Source of the DNA: an uncultured Clostridia bacterium
GTDB lineage: Bacteria; Bacillota; Clostridia; Christensenellales; Borkfalkiaceae
Direction of reading: 5' to 3'
DNA length: 64,000 bases
Assembly: GCA_947175325.1 (NCBI GenBank)
Contig: CAMWME010000006.1
Span: 1-64,000, forward strand
Program-made: the position numbers and the translations under genes
Notes under the pieces: model-generated
What the model saw: the letters and a program-made list of their open reading frames with translations, nothing else
Database searches by the model: none
What the model was told of the DNA's origin: nothing
Shown: piece by piece, positions 39,176-48,083 of the stretch
Layout: each line of letters opens with the position of its first letter
Position numbering within the stretch: position 1 is the first letter of the stretch

Positions 39176-40550
39176 CTTGTAAAACCTTTTCTATAGAGTT
39201 ATAGTGTAGCCAATTTTGATTAATTATCTGATCAAAAGATTTTTGCAACTTATTATTTCTAGTAATGTTTTTATACTCATCAACTGAAATAATTAATTTA
39301 GTTATGAGTTCAAGAGGAATACTATATTTTTCTGATACCATTTTAATAGATGAAATTGAATCATTATCAAATCTAGCTATTTTATAGTCATGCCACGGAA
39401 GCTTTTTATTTTTAACTTTATAATAAGTTTCCACAAGATTACGACACGATAAGTCTCCTTCTTCATCCCACATCTTATCGATAACTTTTAATTCAGCCAA
39501 AGTAATCAACTCTAATCCTGTTTCATTCTCGAGATAAAGCAACTCTTCTAATATGATTCTCCTAGCCTCAAGTGTAAAGGGCCCCATACCTAAGCTTCCA
39601 TCTGCCTTTTTATAAACTGTACCATTTCTGCGCTTGGTGTCTCGATATTCTGAGCATTCCCTCATTTCCAATAATCTATTTCTAAAGTTCCGTAAAGGGA
39701 TTAACTCATTTGCACCTTTATTTATAAAATTTTGCAACGACTTATCTTCTTTAACCATAGTACAACACCAACAACCAAATCTGGAATTGCCTGTAACTGG
39801 AATCTTTTCTCTATCTACCTCTCCTAAAACACTTTGTTCTTCCCCTAAGTTTTCTCCTTGATATAAATTAAAAAGATACTTCATGTCCGTACCCCAAGGG
39901 CTCATACAGTTATCTTTTAATAAAAATTTCCAAACTAAGTCATTGGGAATTTCCGTTATAGGATTATAAACGTAGGCGTTGTCTATATCGTTATGTAGAT
40001 TAAGTAATTTTCCCTCAATTTCTCGCGCAGTAATCGTTTTTAATCTTGTTGTGCTCTCTCCCTTTCTTACCCCAAGTAAAATGATTATTTCTCCATTTTC
40101 TTCTATACATTCATTGACAAACTTATTCATAGGGGCAATTTTCAATCTATCGGTACACCACCTAAAACCAGGAGGTTCCGGTGTAGGATATCCTAAACCA
40201 ATTATTCTACTCCAAAAAGTTTGTTCTGGCTCAGGATATATTATTTTAGCCTCTATTTTCAGCCCATCATGTTCCGCCGCCGAATTTATTCTATGGGACG
40301 ATGAATGCATATAGTTTTTTACTATAGGGTTTTCAACCATAGTATCCGAAGTAATTACATAAATTTTTTTATGCATTACTGAACCAGCTTGGGTAAGTCG
40401 CTTCATTGCCTCATATACAAGACTAACTAGCAGTGTAGAGTCCTTACCTCCACTATAGCCAATCAACCAAGGGCGCAGATCATGTTTATACACAATCATT
40501 ATTTCTTTAATAATATCTTCAAATGACTCAAATTCATCTGTATAGGGCAT
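39156..40550 (-). CDS. dndC: DNA phosphorothioation PP-loop protein DndC
   Basis: GYSGGKDSTLLVSLVYEA; FRWCTDRLKI; FGCWCCTMV; start MPYTDEFESF at 40550. Confidence 0.93.
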   Translation of the reverse strand: MPYTDEFESFEDIIKEIMIVYKHDLRPWLIGYSGGKDSTLLVSLVYEAMKRLTQAGSVMHKKIYVITSDTMVENPIVKNYMHSSSHRINSAAEHDGLKIEAKIIYPEPEQTFWSRIIGLGYPTPEPPGFRWCTDRLKIAPMNKFVNECIEENGEIIILLGVRKGESTTRLKTITAREIEGKLLNLHNDIDNAYVYNPITEIPNDLVWKFLLKDNCMSPWGTDMKYLFNLYQGENLGEEQSVLGEVDREKIPVTGNSRFGCWCCTMVKEDKSLQNFINKGANELIPLRNFRNRLLEMRECSEYRDTKRRNGTVYKKADGSLGMGPFTLEARRIILEELLYLENETGLELITLAELKVIDKMWDEEGDLSCRNLVETYYKVKNKKLPWHDYKIARFDNDSISSIKMVSEKYSIPLELITKLIISVDEYKNITRNNKLQKSFDQIINQNWLHYNSIEKVLQDEDTTN

Positions 40551-40554
40551 AAAA

Positions 40555-41655
40555 TTAATCCTTCTCTTTTTTTTCTGCGTTAGGCATATCACGCCAACCA
40601 ATATTAAGATAATCTAATACTGCTCCCCATCCAAAGGGATGTCCGTTCTCATCCAAACAACAGTTCAACATCCAGTACTCCCACTCCTTGGGGTTACGCT
40701 CTCGTAAACGATCAAAGCGATGTGGACGTTTTTCAAGCTGAATACCAAATCCACACATTGAACAACCCGTACGCTGTTCTCCAGTCGTATATAGTCTTCC
40801 GCCCTCATCGCGCTCTATCGTACCATATATTGATGGAACAGGCACATTTAAATCAATAGCTAATTGAAGAATATCTTGCCTCATAAAAATGGCAAAGGGT
40901 GCTGATCTAATCGTCCCTTTACCAAAATAATTGCAGCCATTTAACATAAGAGCTTTCTGTCTTCTCCCACCCTCTGATGCCATTAACCCCAAAAAGGGAA
41001 CGCTATTATGAGCCTTAGCCCAATCTTCACAAGGTTTTTCTTTAAGATAGTAGCAACACTTTGAAGAAACTTTAAATGGTGCAACCTTATAATTTACTCC
41101 TTCCTCCGCATTCTCCAATCCGCCAAATTTATTTAACCATTTTTGCGCCAGTTTCATTCTGGAATTTTTTTTATTACCACCATATTCACCAGTTTCACCT
41201 GTTACTATTGCATGACGAATTGTTTTATTATTTTGTGTGGGATTTTGAAGTAATTCAATTTTGCGCGCAATTTCCTTAGAAAGCACAGGGAAACCAAATT
41301 CTTGAATTAATTTCTGTTTGTTCCATCTTGTTCCATCTGCTTTTTGAGCTGGTAATAAAGATATAACACCCAACTCCTTATGTATCTTCTGAATACTAAT
41401 ATCTTCTAAAGAAGAAACTGATACAGCGGGAATATCAATTCCTATCGATCTTAAAAACAATAATAGTGTAATACTATCTAATCCACCGACAGAAACATAG
41501 CAATCCAAATCACGTTTTTCACATTCGTTATAAAACTCCCATGCGCGAATCCTTGCATATTTGACTTTAAAATCATATGGCATCTGTTGTTTCACTCTAA
41601 AAGAAGCTATCTTTTTTTCATTTTCTATCGAGGAGCTATCCAATGAATCCGCCAT
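40555..41655 (-). CDS. second PP-loop/PAPS-reductase-family protein (DndC-like paralogue)
   Basis: VSVGGLDSITLLLFL PP-loop variant; KCCYYLKEKP and GCSMCGFG Cys motifs parallel to DndC. Confidence 0.88.
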   Translation of the reverse strand: MADSLDSSSIENEKKIASFRVKQQMPYDFKVKYARIRAWEFYNECEKRDLDCYVSVGGLDSITLLLFLRSIGIDIPAVSVSSLEDISIQKIHKELGVISLLPAQKADGTRWNKQKLIQEFGFPVLSKEIARKIELLQNPTQNNKTIRHAIVTGETGEYGGNKKNSRMKLAQKWLNKFGGLENAEEGVNYKVAPFKVSSKCCYYLKEKPCEDWAKAHNSVPFLGLMASEGGRRQKALMLNGCNYFGKGTIRSAPFAIFMRQDILQLAIDLNVPVPSIYGTIERDEGGRLYTTGEQRTGCSMCGFGIQLEKRPHRFDRLRERNPKEWEYWMLNCCLDENGHPFGWGAVLDYLNIGWRDMPNAEKKEKD

Positions 41656-41658
41656 ACA

Positions 41659-42720
41659 CTAACCCATTAATATTTTTTCTTTTTTTTCTTCGTCACTGCT
41701 AATAGGAAGTGACAGCAACCTTTTAATCTGAATATACGTTAGAAAAATTCCTTGTTCATTACGATTAATTTGACCATTGGGTTTAATTGCTCTTTTTAAC
41801 CAACAAGCCTCATTATTTCTTCGCCAATCTATTTTTTTTAATCCACTTAATGTCTTGCCCATATCAATGTACTGTGTATTGCAAAAAAATTCGCACAATC
41901 TACCTAAAGATAAAATAATCAGTCCTTGGGTTGTGATATAATCCTCACGCAAACTCTTTTTACTCAATTCTCCAGCATCCATTTCATTCCATTCATTCAT
42001 ATTAGCAACTACTGTTTCCCAATATTTAAGAATTCTTTTTTCCGACTCAACAGTCACACCTATTATTTTTGTAATGCGTTTATTTGCAGTAAAGAATGTA
42101 TTAAGTGTAAAAAGATTAGATGAAAACTTACTTAGGTTATCTTTTTCTTTATCAGTATATTTCCTCAAAAAGTTGATTCTGTTGACAACATTTTTCGTTA
42201 TTATGGCAACAGGGTCTTCTGAATCATATAAAGTGTTTAAAGACTTCGATGTCGTTACAGCATGTTTATTTAAATCAGTAAACATCTGCTGACTTCTTTG
42301 TAGCCCCTTATCTTTATAAAAGACAATAGATATTGTCTCGTCTTTAAGTGTTTCATCCTCAATCAATGCAGCTTCAATAGCTGCTCTTCTATGTTGCCCG
42401 TCATTTATTAAAAAAGATGCCGCCATGTCGACTTGTAAAACTCCTACCCTATCACTCTCTGAACAAGGAATAAAGTCCATTCCTCCATCAATAGATGCCG
42501 CAAGCGCAGAAAACACATATGTATCGCGATGATCTAAAATATAATCCCGTATCTCAGGAATTCTTGCCTGATTTAATTTTCGTTGTGCACGATAGTCCGG
42601 AGCGACATCCTCATTATTGGCTATAAAAATTTTGTTTAATAATCCAAGTGGCACCATACAAATATAATATTCATTTCCTGCTTGAAAACCTTTAACTGCT
42701 GGGAACTGGTAAGTCAACAT
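41659..42720 (-). CDS. dndB: DndB (DGQHR-domain) protein
   Basis: FLINDGQHRRAAIEAAL; QQMFTDLNKHAVTTSKSLNTLYDSEDP. Confidence 0.92.
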   Translation of the reverse strand: MLTYQFPAVKGFQAGNEYYICMVPLGLLNKIFIANNEDVAPDYRAQRKLNQARIPEIRDYILDHRDTYVFSALAASIDGGMDFIPCSESDRVGVLQVDMAASFLINDGQHRRAAIEAALIEDETLKDETISIVFYKDKGLQRSQQMFTDLNKHAVTTSKSLNTLYDSEDPVAIITKNVVNRINFLRKYTDKEKDNLSKFSSNLFTLNTFFTANKRITKIIGVTVESEKRILKYWETVVANMNEWNEMDAGELSKKSLREDYITTQGLIILSLGRLCEFFCNTQYIDMGKTLSGLKKIDWRRNNEACWLKRAIKPNGQINRNEQGIFLTYIQIKRLLSLPISSDEEKKEKILMG

Positions 42721-42733
42721 AAAACAACCTCAC

Positions 42734-42783
42734 ATATACGTACGTATATACTTAAGTATAAGAATATTCGGCGTTATTGTCAA
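42734..42783 (-). promoter_or_regulatory. dnd operon promoter with twin palindromic operator
   Basis: Minus strand TTGACA (42783-42778), 17 bp, TATACT (42760-42755); palindromes tatacttaagtata (42747-42760) and atatacgtacgtatat (42734-42749). Confidence 0.7.
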
Positions 42784-42811
42784 ATGAATGTTATTAAATT
42801 ATCAAATAAAA

Positions 42812-42840
42812 TTGCATAATACGACAAAATATGGTATAAT
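42812..42840 (+). promoter_or_regulatory. promoter of HARE-HTH-Mrr gene
   Basis: TTGCAT (42812-42817), 17 bp, TATAAT (42835-42840). Confidence 0.65.
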
Positions 42841-42865
42841 AAGAAAAAATAGATAAGGTTCTTAT

Positions 42866-43681
42866 ATGACTATTACTGAAGCAATTTGCAACGTACTAAA
42901 AAATTTCCCTAATGGATTAACTTCATTAGAGACATATAAACAAATTATAGATAAAAATTTATATGAATTTGGCGCCCAAAGCCCTGTGTCCGTTGTAAAC
43001 GCTATGATTAGAAGACGTTGTGTTGGACTTGACTTTCCCTCAGCTTTTCCTGTTAAGTTATTCGAAATCTGCGGATCAAAAGGAAATAAACCGCTATTCA
43101 AATTACTTGATGCAAATGCAAGTCCAACTTCAGAAAATCAAAGCATTAAAAAAATTGGAAACAATGGCGCTTTGCCTGAAGAAAAAATAGGCGAAGCACA
43201 CGCCGAACATGTTTTAAGTGTACAACAACAAGTTTTTGATTTAGTATTAAAAAATTCACCAGCCTTTTTTGAACATTTGGTCGTAGATTTATTGCTAAAA
43301 ATGGGTTACGGCTATGATCAAAGCTCAGGAATCGTTGTTGGCACATCACACGATGGCGGTATCGATGGAATTATTAATGAAGACAAACTTGGGCTAGATC
43401 TAATTTATATACAAGCTAAACGCTATGCAACGGAAAATACAATTGGACGAAAAGAGCTACAAGCTTTCGTCGGTGCCATGGAAAATGTACAAAAAGGAGT
43501 CTTTATTACTACTTCAAAATTTACCAAAGAGGCTATTGATTTTGTGAAACGACAACAAAAGCACATTAAATTAATAGACGGTACTCTTCTTGCCGACTTA
43601 TTAGTAAAATATCAGATAGGCATTAATGTAGTAAAAACAATTTCATTATACAAAGTAGATACCGACTATTACGGAGAATAA
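42866..43681 (+). CDS. Mrr-type restriction endonuclease with N-terminal HARE-HTH-like domain
   Basis: N-term ITEAICNVLKNFPNGLTSLETYKQIIDKNLYEFGAQSPVSVVNAMIRRR; Mrr_cat FEHLVVDLLLKMGYGYDQSSGIVVGTSHDGGIDGIINEDKLGLDLIYIQAKRY. Confidence 0.9.
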   Translation: MTITEAICNVLKNFPNGLTSLETYKQIIDKNLYEFGAQSPVSVVNAMIRRRCVGLDFPSAFPVKLFEICGSKGNKPLFKLLDANASPTSENQSIKKIGNNGALPEEKIGEAHAEHVLSVQQQVFDLVLKNSPAFFEHLVVDLLLKMGYGYDQSSGIVVGTSHDGGIDGIINEDKLGLDLIYIQAKRYATENTIGRKELQAFVGAMENVQKGVFITTSKFTKEAIDFVKRQQKHIKLIDGTLLADLLVKYQIGINVVKTISLYKVDTDYYGE

Positions 43682-43733
43682 CATTGCTCCATAGATTTAT
43701 GTAGCTATTCACTATATTACATACAAATTGTTA

Positions 43734-43775
43734 AATAAGAAAGTCTTTTGAAATATTTCAAAAGACTTTCTTATT
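43734..43775. terminator. 42-bp perfect palindrome, bidirectional terminator
   Basis: aataagaaagtcttttgaaatatttcaaaagactttcttatt between convergent genes. Confidence 0.8.
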
Positions 43776-43793
43776 ATATATTTTTATTAAAAA

Positions 43794-44762
43794 TTAAAGA
43801 GTATCTTGCCCTTCAAGATAGTTGGGATAATATTTATATACTTTAATATATTTTTTTAAATCTGCGGGTTCAATGAATGGAACTTCTGCAATTACTTTTT
43901 CTTCATCTACTTCTGGAAGTAATGAGTTAATTTTTCTAACTTCTAGCCAAGTTAACTGTGGCACTGAAATGCTATAACTCGAATTTGTTTTTTTATAGAA
44001 TTCCACTTGTGCAATATCTGATTCATTTAAAAATCTTCTTTCATTTTCTCTCGCTAACATATAACAAATTGTCATCATTGGAGCATTATCTTTATATTGG
44101 AAGAACATAACTGGTTCAATAGTATATTTGTCTCCGGAAGAAGATTCCACACCAGAATTTTTGCTTTTTATCGCATCCTTAACAGCCTCAATTAAAACAT
44201 CCCAAATTCTATTTGCCAAATTGGTATTATAGACATCGCTTTTTTTTAGCTCAGGTGAAACATATTCTCCCGCCTCTTTTATCAAGTAATCATACAAATC
44301 TTTCCCTTCCATTAAACTAACGCCAAGCGAAAAAGAAATACATATATAACTGCCATTAGAAAGCTTATTCACACACGTCTTCAGATCATCAACCATATTT
44401 CTTGAAAAACACCCATCATAATCAAGCCAAATAAAATATTTTTCTTTTTCATCCCATTTTAAAATTTTATTTAAGACGGTTGATGAATTTTCATAGTGCA
44501 TTGTTATACAATTATAAGGTTTGTTGAAATCATAACGCTTTTGATGGTTACTATCCTTTTCAATACTAAACATTTTATTAATTCCTAAACTTTTGTGAAA
44601 TAAAGCGAAATCAGAAAAATAAAATGAACCAAATCCTATGTAAGTATACTTACTAATATCAAAATATAGTTTCGATGATCTATGCAAAAACTCACATATC
44701 ATCTTTCGTTCTATGCTTTTTGCTGGTCTTAATGAATAGTTAATCTCTCTTCCACTAGTCAT
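43794..44762 (-). CDS. methyltransferase-fold protein, partner of GHKL ATPase
   Basis: INYSLRPAKSIERKMICEFL...YTYIGFGSFYFSDFALFHKSLGINKMFSIEKD (Rossmann-like); 8-bp overlap with upstream gene. Confidence 0.7.
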   Translation of the reverse strand: MTSGREINYSLRPAKSIERKMICEFLHRSSKLYFDISKYTYIGFGSFYFSDFALFHKSLGINKMFSIEKDSNHQKRYDFNKPYNCITMHYENSSTVLNKILKWDEKEKYFIWLDYDGCFSRNMVDDLKTCVNKLSNGSYICISFSLGVSLMEGKDLYDYLIKEAGEYVSPELKKSDVYNTNLANRIWDVLIEAVKDAIKSKNSGVESSSGDKYTIEPVMFFQYKDNAPMMTICYMLARENERRFLNESDIAQVEFYKKTNSSYSISVPQLTWLEVRKINSLLPEVDEEKVIAEVPFIEPADLKKYIKVYKYYPNYLEGQDTL

Positions 44763-46062
44763 CTCCCACCTCGCGATCCCAATAATATTTAAAAAGCCTC
44801 TCGCCTAACTCTTTATTGCTTGCAGCTTTAAGAATTTTTTTGGTCCTATCTGCCTTATCCTTTTCAACTTTAAAAGTTATGTTGGTGTACTCTATACGCG
44901 GTTTTAAATCTTGTTTAATTTCGAATACCTGATTTTTGCTTAATAAGCTTTGCAAATTGACATAATTTAACTGTATTACTTTATTTTTATCTAATATTGT
45001 ATTATCTAATTCCTCTACGTTTTCCATGTTGGATGTGCAATCTGAATATATCGATATTATAGTTTTTGTAGCTTCATCCATGTAACATTTTGCATTAATA
45101 AAAACCTTTGCAGAAGTATCCACACCCGTTTTAGATGTATTCCATGGCAATTTATCCAAGTCTTTAGATTCGAAAAACACATACCCTCTGAAACATGCTA
45201 AAGATGGATGATAACTTCGAATTCCATTATTACCCCAACCAGTCAATTCAGTTTTATCTGCATATATAACGGTTCTACCATTGCAATAAATATACCAACC
45301 TGCATTAGCCGGCATACCCTTAGGTGCTAACCCTGCAAGAATTTTAATTTTTACTCCATCCACTTCGGCAACATGGACATAAGGAGTAACCATATCCGAT
45401 TTAATTAATTCTTCTTCATATGTCTTTAGCTCTGTCTTATTAACAGAGATTTTCAAGTTGCTACTAGCTATTAAAGTTTTATACCTAGCTAAATAGTTAA
45501 TTAGGCTATTATGAAAAGGAATTAACTGGAAATCTTGTTTAATTCCTTCATGCAAATTACTTACAACTATCTTGGTTCCTGTTTTCTCTACTGGGTTTTC
45601 GGCTTTAAGTTCTACATCAGAAAAATCAAACGACCAGTCTTGGCTATCATCTTTTATCCATTCATCGACATCGACCGCCATAGAAAAATTATCATTTATT
45701 GTTTTTGATTCAATAGTGAACTTTTTTCCTAATCTAAATAGAGCTCGCTTCATTCCTATACCAAATATTCCAGTAAAATTACCTTCTTCGTGCGGTCTAT
45801 TTTTTGCCCTACCAAATCGAAATGCATAATTTTGTGCAATATCAACACTCATGCCACCACAATTATCTTCTATAATAAACTTGTCAGAGTCAAATTGTAT
45901 ATCAATATATAATCCGCTAAAATCCGAATTCTTCCTTATTCTTTTAGCACCATCTATAGAATTATCAATTAACTCTAATATCGCCGCTTTAACATCGATG
46001 TCTCTTGTCAACATTGAAATAAAAAATTCCTTTGTCGGATTTGCATTAATTTTGTTTCCCAT
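44755..46062 (-). CDS. GHKL (MORC/MutL-like) ATPase
   Basis: AAILELIDNSIDGA N-box; EDNCGGMS; FGIGMKRALFRLG. Confidence 0.88.
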   Translation of the reverse strand: MGNKINANPTKEFFISMLTRDIDVKAAILELIDNSIDGAKRIRKNSDFSGLYIDIQFDSDKFIIEDNCGGMSVDIAQNYAFRFGRAKNRPHEEGNFTGIFGIGMKRALFRLGKKFTIESKTINDNFSMAVDVDEWIKDDSQDWSFDFSDVELKAENPVEKTGTKIVVSNLHEGIKQDFQLIPFHNSLINYLARYKTLIASSNLKISVNKTELKTYEEELIKSDMVTPYVHVAEVDGVKIKILAGLAPKGMPANAGWYIYCNGRTVIYADKTELTGWGNNGIRSYHPSLACFRGYVFFESKDLDKLPWNTSKTGVDTSAKVFINAKCYMDEATKTIISIYSDCTSNMENVEELDNTILDKNKVIQLNYVNLQSLLSKNQVFEIKQDLKPRIEYTNITFKVEKDKADRTKKILKAASNKELGERLFKYYWDREVGDD

Positions 46063-46179
46063 ATTTATCTCCTAATTATTTTAATCTCATTTAATCAAAA
46101 AGACATACTCTAAACAATGTATAGAAATTTTATTATAACGCTAAATGTACTGTTATTAGATGTTATCTATTTTTAACTT

Positions 46180-46599
46180 TTAAAAAGGGCGACACTTCTC
46201 CTGTATATTCTTCAAAATTTCAACATCTGCAGGGCAAAAATCGTAGTTTGGGATTTCTGACAACGTTATCCACTTCAAATCGTTATGCTCTAAAAGTTGC
46301 GGATGCCCGCACAAAATAGTGCATATAAATAGTGTTAAGCGCACAGTAATATCTGGATACTCGTGCGTAACTTCCATAAAAATATCGTGGGGTTGAACTA
46401 TTATTTCAAGTTCTTCTTGGCACTCTCTAATAAGTGCCTGTTCCTTCGTTTCCCCTTTTTCAACCTTACCCCCAACGAATTCCCATAATAAGCCTCTCGC
46501 CTTATCAGCCGGACGCTGGCAAATTAGAAACTTGTCCTCATCCCATATTAATGCCGCAACAACTTCGACTACAGATTTATTATGATTACCCGCAATCAT
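46180..46599 (-). CDS. NUDIX hydrolase (MutT-like)
   Basis: FVGGKVEKGETKEQALIRECQEELEI Nudix box. Confidence 0.93.
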   Translation of the reverse strand: MIAGNHNKSVVEVVAALIWDEDKFLICQRPADKARGLLWEFVGGKVEKGETKEQALIRECQEELEIIVQPHDIFMEVTHEYPDITVRLTLFICTILCGHPQLLEHNDLKWITLSEIPNYDFCPADVEILKNIQEKCRPF

Positions 46600-47106
46600 A
46601 ATTCCCCCTCTATTATTTAGACACTATAACCATAAGTTTTTTTCGCATTTTAAAAAATTTTAGTTCTGTATCAATGCTGACAAATTTTAGATTTATTTTA
46701 TAAAGATGATTATACCACGTTAAACTTATATAATCAATGTCAAATTAAAATTTGTTTTTTGACATCATTCAACTATTTTCGTGCCTATTTATTAAGACAA
46801 TCTTTCTTTGCAAAATGTGTCATTTATGTAAAACCCTCACGTCATAAATTTGGCGTGAGATTTTTTATTTAAAATTTATTTTAACAATTTTATAAAAATG
46901 GTTGTAAAAATGCCGTTTTATTCGGCTACCATATGTAAAGCTTTTTTTAAAGTTTTTCAAAAGCGCATAAAAAAGACTTGCTAATCGGCTACCCCTTGTA
47001 GGGTATTTTGGGGAATGGGCTAACTTTTAGCCTTATCACTTGGCTACCTATTGTAGAAATATTTTAAAAAAATTTTCTAAATATAACAATAACTGTTATG
47101 TTTTAT

Positions 47107-47340
47107 TGTTATAATGCTACGCTGAGATGGTATCTCTAATACCACACTTAAAGGTGGTTATTATGAACAGTAGTTGACAAAGCATACGGTCAAAAGCCCC
47201 GTAGAGCACACTACTCTTGTGCAATAAATGAAATGCCACACTTAAAAATAATTGTATAAATGCTTATAAGCTTTTTAATATGCCATAAAATAAAAAAGCC
47301 CGAGTCAAACACTTGTATGCGTTTGATTTGGGCTTATCAT
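47107..47340 (+). ncRNA. candidate structured noncoding RNA locus
   Basis: Extended -10 TGTTATAAT (47107-47115) followed by several stem-loops and no long ORF. Confidence 0.35.
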
Positions 47341-47361
47341 TTCAGAGTGTAACGCGATTTG

Positions 47362-48000
47362 CTACTTTAACGTTTTGATTTTCGATATGTCTCCACTGCA
47401 TAATATTTCAAGATTGTTAAATATTTTTTCGGCTGACCAATCCCACCATTTTAAATTCAACAAAAATTCAATAGTTTCGTCATCAAAACGTTTGCGTATA
47501 ATTTTGACGGGATTTCCGCCTACGATATGATAGGGTAAAACGTCCTTCGATACAACGGAATTGGCGCCGATTATAGCCCCGTCGCCTATGTGCACGCCCG
47601 GTAGTACCGTTACGTTTTGACCTATCCAAACGTCGTTGCCGACAACGGTATCGCCTTTTAACGGCAAGTCGTCCGATTCGGGGGCTGCCTTTTCCCAACC
47701 GTTTCCCATTATATTAAACGGGTAAGTAGTTGCCGAACACATACGGTGATTAGCGCCGTTCATTATAAATTCCACACCCTTTGCAATAGCGCAAAATTTT
47801 CCGATAATCAGTTTATCGCCGATAAAATCATAGTGGTGCGTAACGTGCTTTTCGAAGTTTTCCGCGCCCTCGTTATCGTCGTAATAAGTATAATCGCCGA
47901 CGATAATATTAGGTCTTGTTATGACGTTTTTAATATAACATAGACTTGGGATTTTACCGTTCGGGAACGCTTTATTGGGGTCGGGTCCGAATTTGTGCAT
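47362..48000 (-). CDS. Vat/xenobiotic-type hexapeptide acetyltransferase
   Basis: VGDYTYYDD; GKFCAIAKGVEFIMNGANHRM; GNDVWIGQNVTVLPGVHIGDGAIIGANSVV. Confidence 0.9.
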   Translation of the reverse strand: MHKFGPDPNKAFPNGKIPSLCYIKNVITRPNIIVGDYTYYDDNEGAENFEKHVTHHYDFIGDKLIIGKFCAIAKGVEFIMNGANHRMCSATTYPFNIMGNGWEKAAPESDDLPLKGDTVVGNDVWIGQNVTVLPGVHIGDGAIIGANSVVSKDVLPYHIVGGNPVKIIRKRFDDETIEFLLNLKWWDWSAEKIFNNLEILCSGDISKIKTLK

Positions 48001-48044
48001 ATTGAACTCCTTTACGCAAGATTTTTAAAGCATTAATTTAAAAA

Positions 48045-48073
48045 GTACGAACACCTTTATACGGCGTTCGTAC
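48045..48073 (-). terminator. tRNA-Gln terminator
   Basis: gtacgaac/gttcgtac stem with U-run on minus strand. Confidence 0.7.
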
Positions 48074-48083
48074 AATTCGGTTT

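Noticed and set aside
46924-47065. Three GGCTACC-n-TGTA hairpin units at 64/54-bp spacing, superficially like Cas12a-type direct repeats
   Set aside because: Only ~12-15 nt are conserved, not a full identical repeat; spacing uneven; no cas genes in window. Not a CRISPR array.
47120-47160. gctgagatggtatctctaatacc as a TPP-riboswitch-like motif
   Set aside because: The second TPP half (CCUGAUCUGGAUAAU-like) is absent and no thiamine gene follows.
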